Source: Bacillus massiliglaciei | GTDB lineage: Bacteria > Bacillota > Bacilli > Bacillales > DSM-1321 | DNA length: 64,000 bases | Assembly: GCF_900098925.1 (NCBI RefSeq) | Contig: NZ_LT622357.1 | Location: forward strand, 62,001-126,000 | Direction of reading: 5' to 3' | Part shown: one piece after another, positions 16,053-25,580 of the stretch | Layout of the letters: each line of letters starts with the position of its first letter | Numbering within the stretch: position 1 is the first letter of the stretch | Program-made: the position numbers and the translations under genes | The notes under the pieces: model-generated | Database searches by the model: none | What the model was told of the DNA's origin: nothing | Seen by the model: only the letters and a program-made list of their open reading frames with translations

Positions 16053-16736
16053 TTATCTTTTATCGTTTTGCCTAAGTTCCTCGACCTTCACAGGTTTCCA
16101 GCCTTCCCCGTCTACCCATTCAATGTACACGCGGTACGTCTGCGGATTATCACCGTCAGAAACGGTTCCGATAGCTGTCGTAGGGGAGCCGCCATTCTGC
16201 AGCCACCAGATTCGCATAGTGCCGGCATTGATTCCGGCTCCGTAGGCAATGGCCTTGCTCATTTCATTCCAGTCTGTTGACCCTTTATCAAAGCTTGTGG
16301 TGTGCTGGCCGGTCTGCTCTGTCCCAACCGGCTGCCAGGCAGGATCGGAATAAGTGGCTTTCACATTGCTGTCGCCGCTTCCTTCGATTTCCACCAGTGA
16401 ATCACTTTTTTCGGTTGTTTCTTCGTCTTCATCCGCTTTTTCTTCATTGTCTGTTTCGTCCGGAGCCTCAGCCTTTTCTTCGTCAGCTTCCGATTTATCT
16501 TCTTTTGGGTCTTCCCCTTTTCCTACTTCCTTCTGAGTTTCAGACTTAGGGTTGTCCGTATTGGTCTGCTCTTGTTTGGTTTCTTCATTTGAAGCCTTTT
16601 CTGAACCCGAGTCCTTATTGGTCAGGATGATGCTTAAGGCGACAATCACGATTAAAACAGACACAACGGAAATGGCAATATTATAAACTTTATTTACTTT
16701 TCTCTCTTTATCTCTGCGGTCAAATCTTGTCCCCAC
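16053..16736 (-). CDS. yrrS: YrrS, DUF1510 membrane-anchored protein
   Basis: This is a bitopic protein. A basic cytoplasmic start (MGTRFDRRDKERK) precedes one helix (IAISVVSVLIVIVALSIIL), then a long Glu/Lys/Asp-rich extracellular linker of about 90 residues and a globular C-terminal domain from about 135 (DPAWQPVGTEQTG to WKPVKVEELR). It matches YrrS beside the class B PBP in B. subtilis, probably a cell-wall accessory factor. GTG 16736 is chosen for its GGAGG site, giving 227 residues. Confidence 0.88.
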   Translation of the reverse strand: MGTRFDRRDKERKVNKVYNIAISVVSVLIVIVALSIILTNKDSGSEKASNEETKQEQTNTDNPKSETQKEVGKGEDPKEDKSEADEEKAEAPDETDNEEKADEDEETTEKSDSLVEIEGSGDSNVKATYSDPAWQPVGTEQTGQHTTSFDKGSTDWNEMSKAIAYGAGINAGTMRIWWLQNGGSPTTAIGTVSDGDNPQTYRVYIEWVDGEGWKPVKVEELRQNDKR

Positions 16737-16811
16737 CGGTAAATCCTCCTCTACCATTTGTTAACTGCCCTATTTTAACATGTTTCCCGAGAAGTTAGTA
16801 TCCTACTTCTT

Positions 16812-18557
16812 TCATCTTTGTCTATCGTGAGTATACAACTCTTTTACAATTTCTGCAAAAATAGGTGTCACTCCTCCTGCTTCCTCTTTCGTTTCCAGGG
16901 AAACCACGACAAGCGCATACTTCGGCTTCTTATAAGGAAAATAGCCTGCAAACCATTTATTCAGCTCTTTTTTCTCTAAATCAGTCTGGGCTGTGCCGGA
17001 TTTTCCGGCCACTTCATAGGGCAGCCCAGAAAGAGAGACTCCTGTACCTTTCGGGCTTTGGACAACGGACCTCAAGAGCTTCTGCAGCTTCATGGCTCCA
17101 AATGAGGAAATGGAATCCCCTTCGAGCTGCTTCTCCGGAAAATCAAAGACGGTTGCTCCATTATTGAACTCAACCCGGGAGACAGCCTTTACGCTCTGCT
17201 TTTCCCCTCCTCTGGCAATGGTGGCCATCATATTGGCCACAGCGAGCGGGGTAACTTGTACATCCTGCTGTCCAATAGCGGTTTTCGCAATCATTCGCTT
17301 GTCCTTCTTCAGATTTTCCTTCAGCCAGACCACGCCTTTCTGTTCACGGTACAGCTGGGTGACATTTGCGTGATACACATCTCCCGACCAGCCATTTTGG
17401 CCTATAAGTCCCAGCTTTTCCGCATACTGCTGCAAAAAGTCCGGTTCCTTCTCCGAAAGCTCCTGAGATAATTCGCCAAAAGCTCTGTTGCAGCTTTGAG
17501 CAAAACTCTGTTCAAAATCAAGGAAGCCCAGGCTCCGCTGCTGATCGGTTTTCCCGTCAATCGTCAAGTCGCAGTTAAACCGCCTGCTGATCGGCGCCGC
17601 ATCGTTCTCGATGGCGGCAGCAGCGGTGACGACCTTGAAAATCGAACCAGGCGTTTTTTGAGCAGTCATCATGTTGATTGTCCCGTCTCCATGAGGATTT
17701 TTCGAATCAAGGGCCGGTCTGGATACCATGGCGGCAATTTCATTTTTTTCGATATCAATCAGGACAAGTCCGCCTTTTTTAATGTTATGCTGATCCACGG
17801 CTTTCTCTGCGATTTCCTGGATTTCTTTATCAATCGTCGTCATAATCTTGACCGGATAAAGGGGGTTGGCCGGCTCGACATACTTGACGTCAACGCCAAA
17901 CATAGGCCCGCCGCTTGCATCCACGTGATAGACCAGTTTCGATTCGCCGTTAGACATCAAAAACTCGTCAAAGGTCCGCTGAAGACCTGTATCGCCAACC
18001 TTCGTTTCCGGAGACAGATTCAGATCAGGATATCTCTGCTGCTTAACCGGATCTGATTTCGTCGTCGTTCCGATTAGCTGGGCGGCAGGGATCTGATCAT
18101 TGGCCAATTTTTGATTAACGGCGAAAACACCTGGTATTTTCAATGAATTGATCGCCTCAGACTGGCTCTTTGTCAATGTCACCGGATTTTTTTTGCCGCC
18201 GACAACAAAAGGATCCTTGCTCTTTTCGACTTCTTCCTCCAGCTGCTGCTGATCGACACCGGCAATGTCAGCCACCTTGTCGCTTGGCCAGTCCATTTTC
18301 TTTAAAAAAGGGAAAAGAACGAGAGTCGGGATTTCCTCATGGGCCAGCGCCATGCCATTGCGGTCATAAAACTTGCCGCGCCCATCATCAATCTCGAGTA
18401 CCTGGGACCGTTGAGTGACACTTGCCTCAATCAGATTGACTTTGTGCTTGGAAAACGATTCAGTGGAAACCAGCTGGATTTGAACAAGCCTGCCAATCAA
18501 AAGGAACAAAAGCAGAAACAATCCGGCTCCTAACAGTTTCAGCCTTTTTTTCATCAT
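16812..18557 (-). CDS. pbpI: Class B penicillin-binding protein (PBP4b type)
   Basis: This membrane-anchored transpeptidase of 581 residues has one N-terminal helix (LLGAGLFLLLFLLIGRLVQI), a dimerisation region and a penicillin-binding domain. The active-site serine is in TPGSIFKVVTA (SxxK), SxN is SCN in FAQSCNRAFGEL, and the third motif is KSGTAQ. In B. subtilis yrrR (pbpI) is SigE/SigF-era and linked to sporulation. yrrS follows after 75 bp. Confidence 0.92.
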   Translation of the reverse strand: MMKKRLKLLGAGLFLLLFLLIGRLVQIQLVSTESFSKHKVNLIEASVTQRSQVLEIDDGRGKFYDRNGMALAHEEIPTLVLFPFLKKMDWPSDKVADIAGVDQQQLEEEVEKSKDPFVVGGKKNPVTLTKSQSEAINSLKIPGVFAVNQKLANDQIPAAQLIGTTTKSDPVKQQRYPDLNLSPETKVGDTGLQRTFDEFLMSNGESKLVYHVDASGGPMFGVDVKYVEPANPLYPVKIMTTIDKEIQEIAEKAVDQHNIKKGGLVLIDIEKNEIAAMVSRPALDSKNPHGDGTINMMTAQKTPGSIFKVVTAAAAIENDAAPISRRFNCDLTIDGKTDQQRSLGFLDFEQSFAQSCNRAFGELSQELSEKEPDFLQQYAEKLGLIGQNGWSGDVYHANVTQLYREQKGVVWLKENLKKDKRMIAKTAIGQQDVQVTPLAVANMMATIARGGEKQSVKAVSRVEFNNGATVFDFPEKQLEGDSISSFGAMKLQKLLRSVVQSPKGTGVSLSGLPYEVAGKSGTAQTDLEKKELNKWFAGYFPYKKPKYALVVVSLETKEEAGGVTPIFAEIVKELYTHDRQR

Positions 18558-18652
18558 ACAAACACCTCGTTTGTACCAGTGTTGACGCGGTGTCCGATTT
18601 TAAAACGAAAAGCTGAATATTTCTCTCATACCCCCCCTGCAGCCGTGCACAA

Positions 18653-18693
18653 AAAAAGGCATGCAGCCATTCGTTAAAATGACTGCATGCCTT
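18653..18693 (-). terminator. Terminator of greA
   Basis: AAGGCATGCAG (18656-18666) pairs with CTGCATGCCTT (18683-18693), followed on the minus strand by TTTTTTTGTGC. It lies 15 bp past the greA stop. Confidence 0.9.
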
Positions 18694-18707
18694 CCTTGTA
18701 AACCGTT

Positions 18708-19184
18708 TTAGCTGATGGATGTAATCCGTACGCTCATGTCTCCGCCCGGAGTCTGAACAGTAACCTCTTCTCCCACTCGTTTGCCAAGCAGGCTTTTCGC
18801 GATTGGGGAATCGTTTGAAATTTTACCTTCAAATGGATCCGCCTCAGCACTGCCGACAATTGTATAGGATTCTTCATCACCGTCAGGAAGCTCAACGAAA
18901 GTAACGGTTTTTCCCAGTGACACCATATCTGTAGCCAAATCGCTCTCTTCAATGATCTTCGCATTGCGGATCATATTTTCCAGCGTTGTAATCCGTCCTT
19001 CAACGAAAGCCTGCTCATCTTTGGCTGAATCGTATTCAGAGTTCTCGGAAAGGTCGCCGAAGCTGCGTGCGATTTTGATCCTTTCCACTACCTCTTTACG
19101 TTTTACGGTTTTTAATTGTTCCAATTCCTGTTCAAGCTTTTCTTTACCTTCTTTTGTCATCGGAAACACTTTTTCAATTGCCAA
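18708..19184 (-). CDS. greA: Transcription elongation factor GreA
   Basis: GreA rescues backtracked RNA polymerase by stimulating transcript cleavage. The 158-residue protein has the N-terminal coiled coil with acidic tip ([20 protein letters not shown], 43-62) and the C-terminal FKBP-like domain ([20 protein letters not shown]). The start codon is TTG with AAGGAG 9 bp upstream. It appears monocistronic with its own terminator. Confidence 0.97.
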   Translation of the reverse strand: MAIEKVFPMTKEGKEKLEQELEQLKTVKRKEVVERIKIARSFGDLSENSEYDSAKDEQAFVEGRITTLENMIRNAKIIEESDLATDMVSLGKTVTFVELPDGDEESYTIVGSAEADPFEGKISNDSPIAKSLLGKRVGEEVTVQTPGGDMSVRITSIS

Positions 19185-19282
19185 ACCCTTTCACTCCTTC
19201 AAGTTCGTCACGGCCCGTTCAGGCCATGATTCATTTATGTAGCAACCAGACTCTCATGTACGGCACTACCCGAAATATATAT

Positions 19283-19316
19283 GAATCGACTGCTTTGTCT
19301 TAAAAGCAGCCGATTC
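19283..19316. other. Imperfect hairpin between greA and udk
   Basis: GAATCGACTGCTTT (19283-19296) pairs with AAAGCAGCCGATTC (19303-19316) with one mismatch. It lies 117 bp past the udk stop on the minus strand and lacks a U-tract there, so it may be a weak terminator or a transcript-end stabiliser. Confidence 0.4.
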
Positions 19317-19432
19317 TTGCTTTTCCCACTTAGAGTAGTGCGTTTTCTTCAGTTTGTCTAGTATTTCCTTCCTATTGTCCGATTTTTTACGGAATAGGTA
19401 AAAGGAAGCTTACCATTATTTATGTTATGTTA

Positions 19433-20074
19433 TTACAAAAAAGACTTTTCTTCAAGAATTGTTTGAATTTTTGTCACCATCAAGTCGATGGCCACATGAT
19501 TCTGGCCGCCTTCCGGAATGATAATATCGGCATAGCGCTTCGTCGGTTCGATGAACTGATTGTGCATCGGACGGACGACGCTGATATACTGATCGATCAC
19601 GGAATCAATAGAACGGCCGCGTTCTTTAATATCACGGCTCATGCGGCGGATAATTCTTAAGTCTGCATCTGTATCAACATACAGCTTAATATCCATCAGA
19701 TCGCGGAGGCGCTCGTCTTCAAGGACCAGAATCCCTTCAAGAATAATAACATTCTGCGGATCTACATGGATGACTTCCTCAGATCTTGTATGAATTGTAT
19801 AATCATAGACCGGCTTTTCAACAGGCTCATAATTCAGCAGTTTGTTAAGATGCTCGATCAGCAGGTCATTATCAAAAGCCAGGGGATGATCATAATTCGT
19901 CATCAGCCGTTCCTCATAGGGAAGATGGCTCTGGTCTTTATAATAGGAATCCTGTTCAAGCATCAAGATTGAATGTCCTTTAAAGCTTTCAAAAATGGCG
20001 CGGGTCACACTTGTCTTACCTGATCCGGAGCCGCCAGTAACCCCTATCACGACCGGTTTTTTTCGATTGCCCAT
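19433..20074 (-). CDS. udk: Uridine/cytidine kinase
   Basis: Udk phosphorylates uridine and cytidine to the monophosphates in pyrimidine salvage. The 213-residue protein has the P-loop GGSGSGKTS (14-22), the DSYYKD motif near 44, the YDHPLAFD segment near 62 and the lid EGILVLED. It follows yrrO by 4 bp, so it belongs to the trmR-yrrN-yrrO-udk operon, as in B. subtilis. Confidence 0.96.
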   Translation of the reverse strand: MGNRKKPVVIGVTGGSGSGKTSVTRAIFESFKGHSILMLEQDSYYKDQSHLPYEERLMTNYDHPLAFDNDLLIEHLNKLLNYEPVEKPVYDYTIHTRSEEVIHVDPQNVIILEGILVLEDERLRDLMDIKLYVDTDADLRIIRRMSRDIKERGRSIDSVIDQYISVVRPMHNQFIEPTKRYADIIIPEGGQNHVAIDLMVTKIQTILEEKSFL

Positions 20075-20078
20075 TATG

Positions 20079-21350
20079 TTAATTCTCCTTCCGCATCATA
20101 TTATTCACATACACAGGCTTATCTACTTTAATGCGGACGATTTCAAGCGGATGGCGGGCTGTGTCCATCTCATTTCCTTTTTCATCCAAGATGACGCTGA
20201 TTTTCTGTGTGAAATTTTCTATTTCAGGACCGAAGAATTCCACTTCGTCTCCTATTTTGAAGAAATTCCGCTGCTGCAGGGTCGCCATGCCGGTTTCTTC
20301 ATCATAATCAAGAACAAGTCCGGCAAAGTCATAGCGAGTCTTTACGCTATGATTCCCAAACATTTGCTGTTTATACCCAGGAATTTCCCCCTCCATGAAG
20401 GCAGAAGCTGTTTCACGGTTGGCACATTTGTCCAGTTCCTCCAGCCACTCCTGCTTAATTTGGAAGTTCTCAGGATCTGCACAGTAAGCATCGATGACTT
20501 TCCGGTAGACAGAAACCACTGTAGCAATATAGTGGATGGACTTCATGCGTCCTTCCACCTTCAGGCTGTCCACTCCGATTTCAATCATGCGCGGCAGGGA
20601 TTCCAGCAGCTTCAGGTCTTTCGGGCTCATGGCGAATGGGGCGTCCTCATTTGAAAATAAAGCCTTCTCCCCGCCATCGTTTAATTCAAACAAACCATAA
20701 TCCCAGCGGCAGGACTGACAGCAGCCTCCCCGGTTTGAATCACGGGCTGTCATATGATTGGACAGTGTGCAGCGGCCGGAATAGGCAATACACATCGCTC
20801 CATGAATGAAGGATTCAATCTCGATATCTACCTTTTCCTTCATTTCACGGATTTCTTCGGCACTCGTTTCACGCGCAAGCACCACCCGCTCCAAGCCTTC
20901 TTCCTTCCAGAATTGAACGGCCTTCCAGTTAGCAAGCGATTGCTGGGTGCTCAGATGAACCTCGATCTCCGGTGCAATCCGGCGGCATGTTTCAATGATC
21001 AGCGGGTCTGCCACGATGATGCCGTGAATGCCTGTTTCTTTCAAGCCCATCATATATTCTTCAAGCCCGTCGATATTTTCATTATGCGCATAGATATTCG
21101 TTGTCACATATACCTTTGCCCCATACTTCTTTGCAAAATCGACGCCTTCCTTCATTTCCTCGAAGGTGAAGTTGCCTGCATTGGAACGAAGGCCATACTC
21201 CTGCCCTCCGATAAATACAGCATCTGCTCCGTAATGAACGGCAATTTTTAATTTTTCGAGATTGCCTGCAGGCGCCAGCAATTCCGGTTTCTTCACAATC
21301 ACTCGTTTTCCATCCACTATCGTGGAAATCTTATCAGCAATAGCGTTCAA
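20079..21350 (-). CDS. trhP2: U32-family tRNA uridine hydroxylation protein (YrrO)
   Basis: YrrO/TrhP2 is needed for 5-hydroxyuridine at tRNA wobble position 34. The 423-residue chain starts with the barrel motif [17 protein letters not shown] and has the U32 signature [20 protein letters not shown]. Nearby Cys residues (GGCCQSC) with the two signature Cys could ligate an iron-sulfur cluster. A C-terminal beta domain follows. The start is TTG with GGAGGAA 7 bp upstream. Partners yrrN and trmR lie directly upstream. Confidence 0.9.
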   Translation of the reverse strand: MNAIADKISTIVDGKRVIVKKPELLAPAGNLEKLKIAVHYGADAVFIGGQEYGLRSNAGNFTFEEMKEGVDFAKKYGAKVYVTTNIYAHNENIDGLEEYMMGLKETGIHGIIVADPLIIETCRRIAPEIEVHLSTQQSLANWKAVQFWKEEGLERVVLARETSAEEIREMKEKVDIEIESFIHGAMCIAYSGRCTLSNHMTARDSNRGGCCQSCRWDYGLFELNDGGEKALFSNEDAPFAMSPKDLKLLESLPRMIEIGVDSLKVEGRMKSIHYIATVVSVYRKVIDAYCADPENFQIKQEWLEELDKCANRETASAFMEGEIPGYKQQMFGNHSVKTRYDFAGLVLDYDEETGMATLQQRNFFKIGDEVEFFGPEIENFTQKISVILDEKGNEMDTARHPLEIVRIKVDKPVYVNNMMRKEN

Positions 21351-21401
21351 AGCTATTCCTCCTCATTGCTTTTTTCCATCTTCATTGAATGAATGTACGG
21401 C

Positions 21402-22331
21402 TTAATACACGGTTTCTTTAAAGAAGAATCCTGTATCCAGCTTCCGATGAGCCGGCTGAAGCGCTTCTGCCTGTTCAAGGAGCTCATCCTTCTGTTCTTC
21501 ATAAAGGTCCGGCGCTTCTGTACAAAGGTCAATCGCCTTACGGTACAGCTTGGTCACTTCCACCCTGTATGCCGGTTCCTGCAGAATTCCGTCAATCTTA
21601 AATGAATCAATGCCAGCTTCGACCATATCCTGAAGCTCATCAATGATGCACATGTCATTCGGACTCATAATATGGGTTCCATTGGCATCTTCATAGATTG
21701 GGTATTTATTTTCCCGTTCATCATCATGCAGGAATAATTTCCGGTCAGCACCCCGGCTCTCTACTTCAAGGGCCTTGCCCTGGTATTCAAAATAATTGCC
21801 GAGAAGCGTCCGTTTGGACTGGAACATGCACGTCATTCCATGAACCTGAACCTCGATTTCCACTTCGGCTTTTTCTTTCATCTCAATGAGAGCATCCATG
21901 CTTAATTCACGGGCAGCAACAGCTCTTACAGCACCGCGGCGGCCCCAATAGTTGCATGTATACCAGTTGGTTGCCGTTGTTTCAGGATTCCAGTGAAGCG
22001 GCATATCCGGCGCTGATTCTCTCACAGCCATCAATACTGCCGGATCGCCGAATAGAATCCGGTCAGCACCCGCTTCTTTCAAGAATAGGATATACTCATT
22101 CAGCTCATCGACTGCTTCATTATGGAACAGGGCATTCATTGATACATATACCTTTTTTCCCGCTTCATGGGCAATCTCAATCGCCTTCCTGACATCTTCC
22201 CTCGAAAATTCGCCCGGGAGCCTTAAGGCATACCGCTGCTCGCCGATAACGAAGGCATCCGCACCGGCTTCAAGCAACTGCTTCATTTCAGCTATGCTTC
22301 CCGGAGTTACGAGCAATTCCGGTTTTTTCAT
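21402..22331 (-). CDS. trhP1: U32-family protein YrrN
   Basis: YrrN/TrhP1 acts with YrrO in tRNA 5-hydroxyuridine formation. The 309-residue protein has the barrel start KPELLVTPGSIAEMKQLLEAG and the signature region EVQVHGMTCMFQSKRTLLGN. The second Cys of the U32 signature is replaced (SKRT instead of SGRC), and the GGCCQSC-like cluster of YrrO is absent, as expected for this shorter partner. It overlaps the trmR stop by 4 bp. Confidence 0.9.
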   Translation of the reverse strand: MKKPELLVTPGSIAEMKQLLEAGADAFVIGEQRYALRLPGEFSREDVRKAIEIAHEAGKKVYVSMNALFHNEAVDELNEYILFLKEAGADRILFGDPAVLMAVRESAPDMPLHWNPETTATNWYTCNYWGRRGAVRAVAARELSMDALIEMKEKAEVEIEVQVHGMTCMFQSKRTLLGNYFEYQGKALEVESRGADRKLFLHDDERENKYPIYEDANGTHIMSPNDMCIIDELQDMVEAGIDSFKIDGILQEPAYRVEVTKLYRKAIDLCTEAPDLYEEQKDELLEQAEALQPAHRKLDTGFFFKETVY

Positions 22332-22984
22332 TCTTTTTCACCTCTATGTTTGCTTATCGCCACACCGTCGCCGATTGGCACAATCACTGTATCATAATGT
22401 GGATGATGGGCAAGCCATTCATTGAAATTTTTAATTTTCTTCACTAATCCGCGGATTCTCCGTGTATCAATTTCGTCCAACTCACCCGCTACTAAACCCT
22501 TAAATAATACATTATCAGTGACAATTACGCCACCTTCGCGCAAAAACGCCTCATAATGTTCAAAAAAGCGCTGATACTGGCCTTTCGCCGCATCAATAAA
22601 AATCATATCAAAGGGACCAAAAGCGCCGGCCTCTTCTACATTATCGAGAGCATCTCCTTCTATGAGCCTGATTCTCTCTGCCACTCCTGCCTTAGCAAAA
22701 TTAGCTTTGGCTTCTATAATTCTCTCTTCATCTCTTTCAAGGGTCACAATCTGGGCATCAGGAACAGCACCCGCCATCCGGATCGCCGAATAGCCAATCG
22801 CCGTCCCCAGCTCTAAAATCGCCTTAGGCTGCCGAAGCCGAAGCAATTGCAGCAGGAATTCCATCCCTTCCGGCTCCATGATCGGCACATGTTCTTTTTT
22901 CGCATAGTCTTCCATTTCGTTAATGAAATCGGGCTTTGCCGGAACTAACGAACGAAGGTACTCTTCTATTTTCCCGTTCAACAT
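22328..22984 (-). CDS. trmR: tRNA 5-hydroxyuridine methyltransferase
   Basis: TrmR (YrrM) methylates 5-hydroxyuridine to 5-methoxyuridine at tRNA position 34, the last step after YrrN/YrrO. It is an O-methyltransferase-3 family protein: motif I AILELGTAIGYSAIRMA, then the acidic metal-binding FDMIFIDAAKGQY and DNVLFKGLV. ATG 22984 (218 residues) is chosen for the GGAGG 6 bp upstream; the frame is open farther to 23038 without a site. Confidence 0.92.
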   Translation of the reverse strand: MLNGKIEEYLRSLVPAKPDFINEMEDYAKKEHVPIMEPEGMEFLLQLLRLRQPKAILELGTAIGYSAIRMAGAVPDAQIVTLERDEERIIEAKANFAKAGVAERIRLIEGDALDNVEEAGAFGPFDMIFIDAAKGQYQRFFEHYEAFLREGGVIVTDNVLFKGLVAGELDEIDTRRIRGLVKKIKNFNEWLAHHPHYDTVIVPIGDGVAISKHRGEKE

Positions 22985-23112
22985 TTCATTCCTCCAGTTA
23001 TCAGAAAGACTGACATTTCCATCCGTTTTTTTCCGCACACAAGAAAACCCGGCATTTGCCGAGCTGCACGTTTCCTGGTGCCTAAAAAATTCACTTTTGT
23101 TATTTTACCATA

Positions 23113-23144
23113 AAAATAAAGGGAAAGTGAATATCCTTTCCCTT
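23113..23144 (-). terminator. Terminator after mltG
   Basis: AAGGGAAAG (23119-23127) pairs with CTTTCCCTT (23136-23144), followed on the minus strand by TTATTTTTATGG. It separates mltG from trmR. Confidence 0.8.
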
Positions 23145-23165
23145 CATGAAGACGCCGGGCGCCTG

Positions 23166-24299
23166 TTATTTATTGGATATATGCTCCGCTTTTTTGGCGT
23201 TATGCTCGTCCAAGGTCTTGGAATAGAGAACTTCTCCTTCCGGTGTCGCCAGAAAATAATAGAAATCTGTCTTTTCCGGTTTCAATACAGCCTCAATGGA
23301 GGACATTCCTGCATTCGCAATCGGCCCCGGAGTTAATCCTTTGTGCTTATATGTGTTATAAGGAGAATCCACTTCCAAATCTTTATAGACCGTTTTGCTC
23401 TTATGCTTGCCTAAAGAGTACAGCACAGTCGGATCTGTCTGCAGCGGCATTCCTTTGTCCATCCGGTTATAGAATACAGAGGCGATTTTCCCTCTGTCTA
23501 CCTTGCCGGTGGCTTCTTCTTCGACTAAAGAAGCGAATGTAAGGAGCTGATGGACGCTATAGTCCTTCTTCTGCATGTCGTCTTCCACACTCTTTACAGT
23601 CTCCTCCGTCTTCTTCAGCATCTCAACGACAATTTGCTCTGTTGACGGTTCTTCCTCGTAGAAATCATAGGTGGCCGGGAAAAGATAGCCTTCAAGCGGG
23701 TAACGGACATTTTTATTGTAAATATCATCCGTTAAAAGGTCTGGAAAGCGCTCCTGCATGCTTTTCACAAATTTTTTATCATTCATTTCAGCCAGTACCT
23801 TTTTCGGCTCCTTGTCTGTTTTCTCGGCAATGATATCCGCTATTTGTACAAGCTGCTTGCCCTCCGGTATGGTAATCCTCACCTCAGGTTCCATGATCAG
23901 CTTCCCTGTTTTAATACTCTTAATAATTTCATCCATGGTCATGGACGGGGACAGCTTATAGTCTCCAGCCATGAATCCTGTTTCATTATGCAGCTTGACA
24001 TAATACTTAAATACTTTTGCATTTTTGACGATTCCTTCTTGTTCCAGGAGTGTCGAAATACTGCTGATCGAAGAACCGATCGGAATCTGCACCGTCTTAA
24101 TGGTCGTATCGTCCTCATCAACTGGCTTTAATGCCGAATGAATATATAAATAGCCGGCGAGCACGGCAATGACTGCAACTGCAGCCAGAACAGCGATCGT
24201 CCTTAACATAATTTTTCTGACAAGCTTAGCCTCCCCTTGCTGTTCTAGCAATTTTTCTCGTATGTACTCTTTTTTCGACTTGTTTTCTTTATCATCCAT
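23166..24299 (-). CDS. mltG: Endolytic transglycosylase MltG (YceG)
   Basis: MltG cuts nascent glycan strands in the membrane. The 377-residue protein has a charged cytoplasmic start, one helix (MLRTIAVLAAVAVIAVLAGYLYI), a LysM-like part (VQIPIGSSISSISTLLEQEG) and the YceG catalytic domain. The catalytic Glu lies in FASLVEEEATG, followed by ASVFYNRMDKGMPLQTDPTV. ATG 24299 follows GGGGG by 7 bp. Upstream, TTGACA (24440-24435, minus) and a GCGGGAAT hairpin (24447-24469) suggest its own promoter. Confidence 0.93.
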   Translation of the reverse strand: MDDKENKSKKEYIREKLLEQQGEAKLVRKIMLRTIAVLAAVAVIAVLAGYLYIHSALKPVDEDDTTIKTVQIPIGSSISSISTLLEQEGIVKNAKVFKYYVKLHNETGFMAGDYKLSPSMTMDEIIKSIKTGKLIMEPEVRITIPEGKQLVQIADIIAEKTDKEPKKVLAEMNDKKFVKSMQERFPDLLTDDIYNKNVRYPLEGYLFPATYDFYEEEPSTEQIVVEMLKKTEETVKSVEDDMQKKDYSVHQLLTFASLVEEEATGKVDRGKIASVFYNRMDKGMPLQTDPTVLYSLGKHKSKTVYKDLEVDSPYNTYKHKGLTPGPIANAGMSSIEAVLKPEKTDFYYFLATPEGEVLYSKTLDEHNAKKAEHISNK

Positions 24300-24485
24300 G
24301 GTCATTCCCCCTGAACCTGTTCCCGGCAAACTTAGCAGCCTTGTAAGAAGACCCTCGCTCCGAACATTATAAACATTTTTTCTGCAAGTTTCTACCTTGC
24401 ACTACTACTATTTATGGCAAAAGAGGTCAGTTTTTGTCAATAGCCTGCGGGAATATTTAACATTCCCGCTCTGCCTGAACAGGCA

Positions 24486-24516
24486 AAAAGCCGGCCCGCG
24501 AGAGCGAACCGGCTTT
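24486..24516 (-). terminator. Terminator after yrzB
   Basis: AAAGCCGG (24487-24494) pairs with CCGGCTTT (24509-24516); TTTTTGCC follows on the minus strand. It closes the ireB-ruvX-yrzB unit. Confidence 0.85.
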
Positions 24517-24528
24517 ACTCCAAACCAC

Positions 24529-24810
24529 TTATTCTGCGTCTTCCTCATCAAGGAATGTGTTCAGCATTTCCTCTACAAGATCCCATTCTTCCTCTGTTTC
24601 AATAGGAGAAAGTTCGCCGTCTTCATTATTTTCGCTTGGAACGAAAGAAGAAGCGTGGATTTCGATTTCCTCATCTTCGTTTTCAGAAATCGGGTAGTAT
24701 AAAACATACGATTTGTTGAATTTATCTGAATCGAACGTGAAAAGCACTTCGCAAAGCTGCTCGTTGCCGTTTTCGTCCACTACTGTAATATTATTTTCAC
24801 CATGTTCCAT
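24529..24810 (-). CDS. yrzB: DUF1292 protein YrzB
   Basis: This is a 93-residue acidic protein of the DUF1292 family: [20 protein letters not shown] followed by [20 protein letters not shown] and a C-terminal [18 protein letters not shown]. Its function is unknown, but it is almost always downstream of ireB and ruvX in Firmicutes. It lies 12 bp after ruvX with a GAGGTG site. Confidence 0.92.
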   Translation of the reverse strand: MEHGENNITVVDENGNEQLCEVLFTFDSDKFNKSYVLYYPISENEDEEIEIHASSFVPSENNEDGELSPIETEEEWDLVEEMLNTFLDEEDAE

Positions 24811-24822
24811 TATTCTTTCACC

Positions 24823-25245
24823 TCATAAATTAGATTGTCTGTCCAAAAAGCCCTGCAGAATCATAACGGCTGCCATTTTATCAATGACCGTCTTGCGCTT
24901 GCTTCTGCTGACATCCGCCTCGAGAAGAACCCGTTCGGCTGCCATTGTAGTAAGCCGCTCATCCCATAAGAAGACAGGCAGCTTAAACTTTTTTTCGAGA
25001 TATTTTGCAAAATCCTGGCTCGCTTCCCCTCTCGGCCCGACGGTTCCGTTCATATTCTTCGGAAACCCGAGCACGATCTTGGAAACTTCATGTTCTTTAA
25101 TAATTTCGCCAAGACGTTTCATGCCAAAATCTTTTTGTGCTTCATTGATTTTAATTGTTTCAAGTCCCTGGGCCGTCCACCCCATAGCGTCACTGACCGC
25201 AACACCAAGGGTTTTCGAGCCAAGGTCTAATCCCATTGTCCGCAT
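24823..25245 (-). CDS. ruvX: YqgF-type Holliday junction resolvase / rRNA nuclease
   Basis: This 140-residue RNase H-fold protein (YqgF/RuvX, B. subtilis YrrK) has the first acidic residue in [16 protein letters not shown], the conserved [20 protein letters not shown] loop and the second acidic cluster [15 protein letters not shown]. Family members act on Holliday junctions or 16S rRNA ends. Its ATG overlaps the ireB stop by one base (TAATG). Confidence 0.93.
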   Translation of the reverse strand: MRTMGLDLGSKTLGVAVSDAMGWTAQGLETIKINEAQKDFGMKRLGEIIKEHEVSKIVLGFPKNMNGTVGPRGEASQDFAKYLEKKFKLPVFLWDERLTTMAAERVLLEADVSRSKRKTVIDKMAAVMILQGFLDRQSNL

Positions 25246-25514
25246 TATTTATCCTCTCGGCTGTTCTTCAAATACGATTTGACCAGTTCTTCAATAATTT
25301 CATCCCGTTCAAGCTTCCGGATAATGTTCCTTGCATCCTTGTGGCGCGGAATATAAGCAGGGTCACCGGACAGCAAATAGCCAACGATCTGGTTAATCGG
25401 ATTATACCCTTTTTCTTGAAGAGCGGAATATACCTGGAACAGTACATCCTGGACATCTCTTTCGAATGGTTCTTCCGAGAAATTAAATTTCATCGTTTTG
25501 TCAAAGGAACTCAT
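25245..25514 (-). CDS. ireB: IreB family (DUF965) regulatory protein
   Basis: The 89-residue helical protein includes [20 protein letters not shown] and [19 protein letters not shown], the hallmark of the IreB family (B. subtilis YrzL). In Enterococcus IreB is phosphorylated by kinase IreK and tunes cephalosporin resistance. Thr near the N terminus (DKTMKFNF) matches the phosphosite region. It lies between alaS and ruvX, the standard position. Confidence 0.93.
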   Translation of the reverse strand: MSSFDKTMKFNFSEEPFERDVQDVLFQVYSALQEKGYNPINQIVGYLLSGDPAYIPRHKDARNIIRKLERDEIIEELVKSYLKNSREDK

Positions 25515-25580
25515 ACTCTTGCACCTCTCCTCAAAGATCCGATTTACACTTATCTTCTATTGTACAACACTTTTTGCCAA

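Noticed and set aside
17496-18056. 186-codon plus-strand frame
   Set aside because: It lies wholly antisense to pbpI, whose motifs are clear. It has no ribosome site and a biased reverse-complement composition.
24713-25282. 189-codon plus-strand frame
   Set aside because: It is antisense across yrzB, ruvX and ireB, three conserved genes; a shadow of their codon bias.
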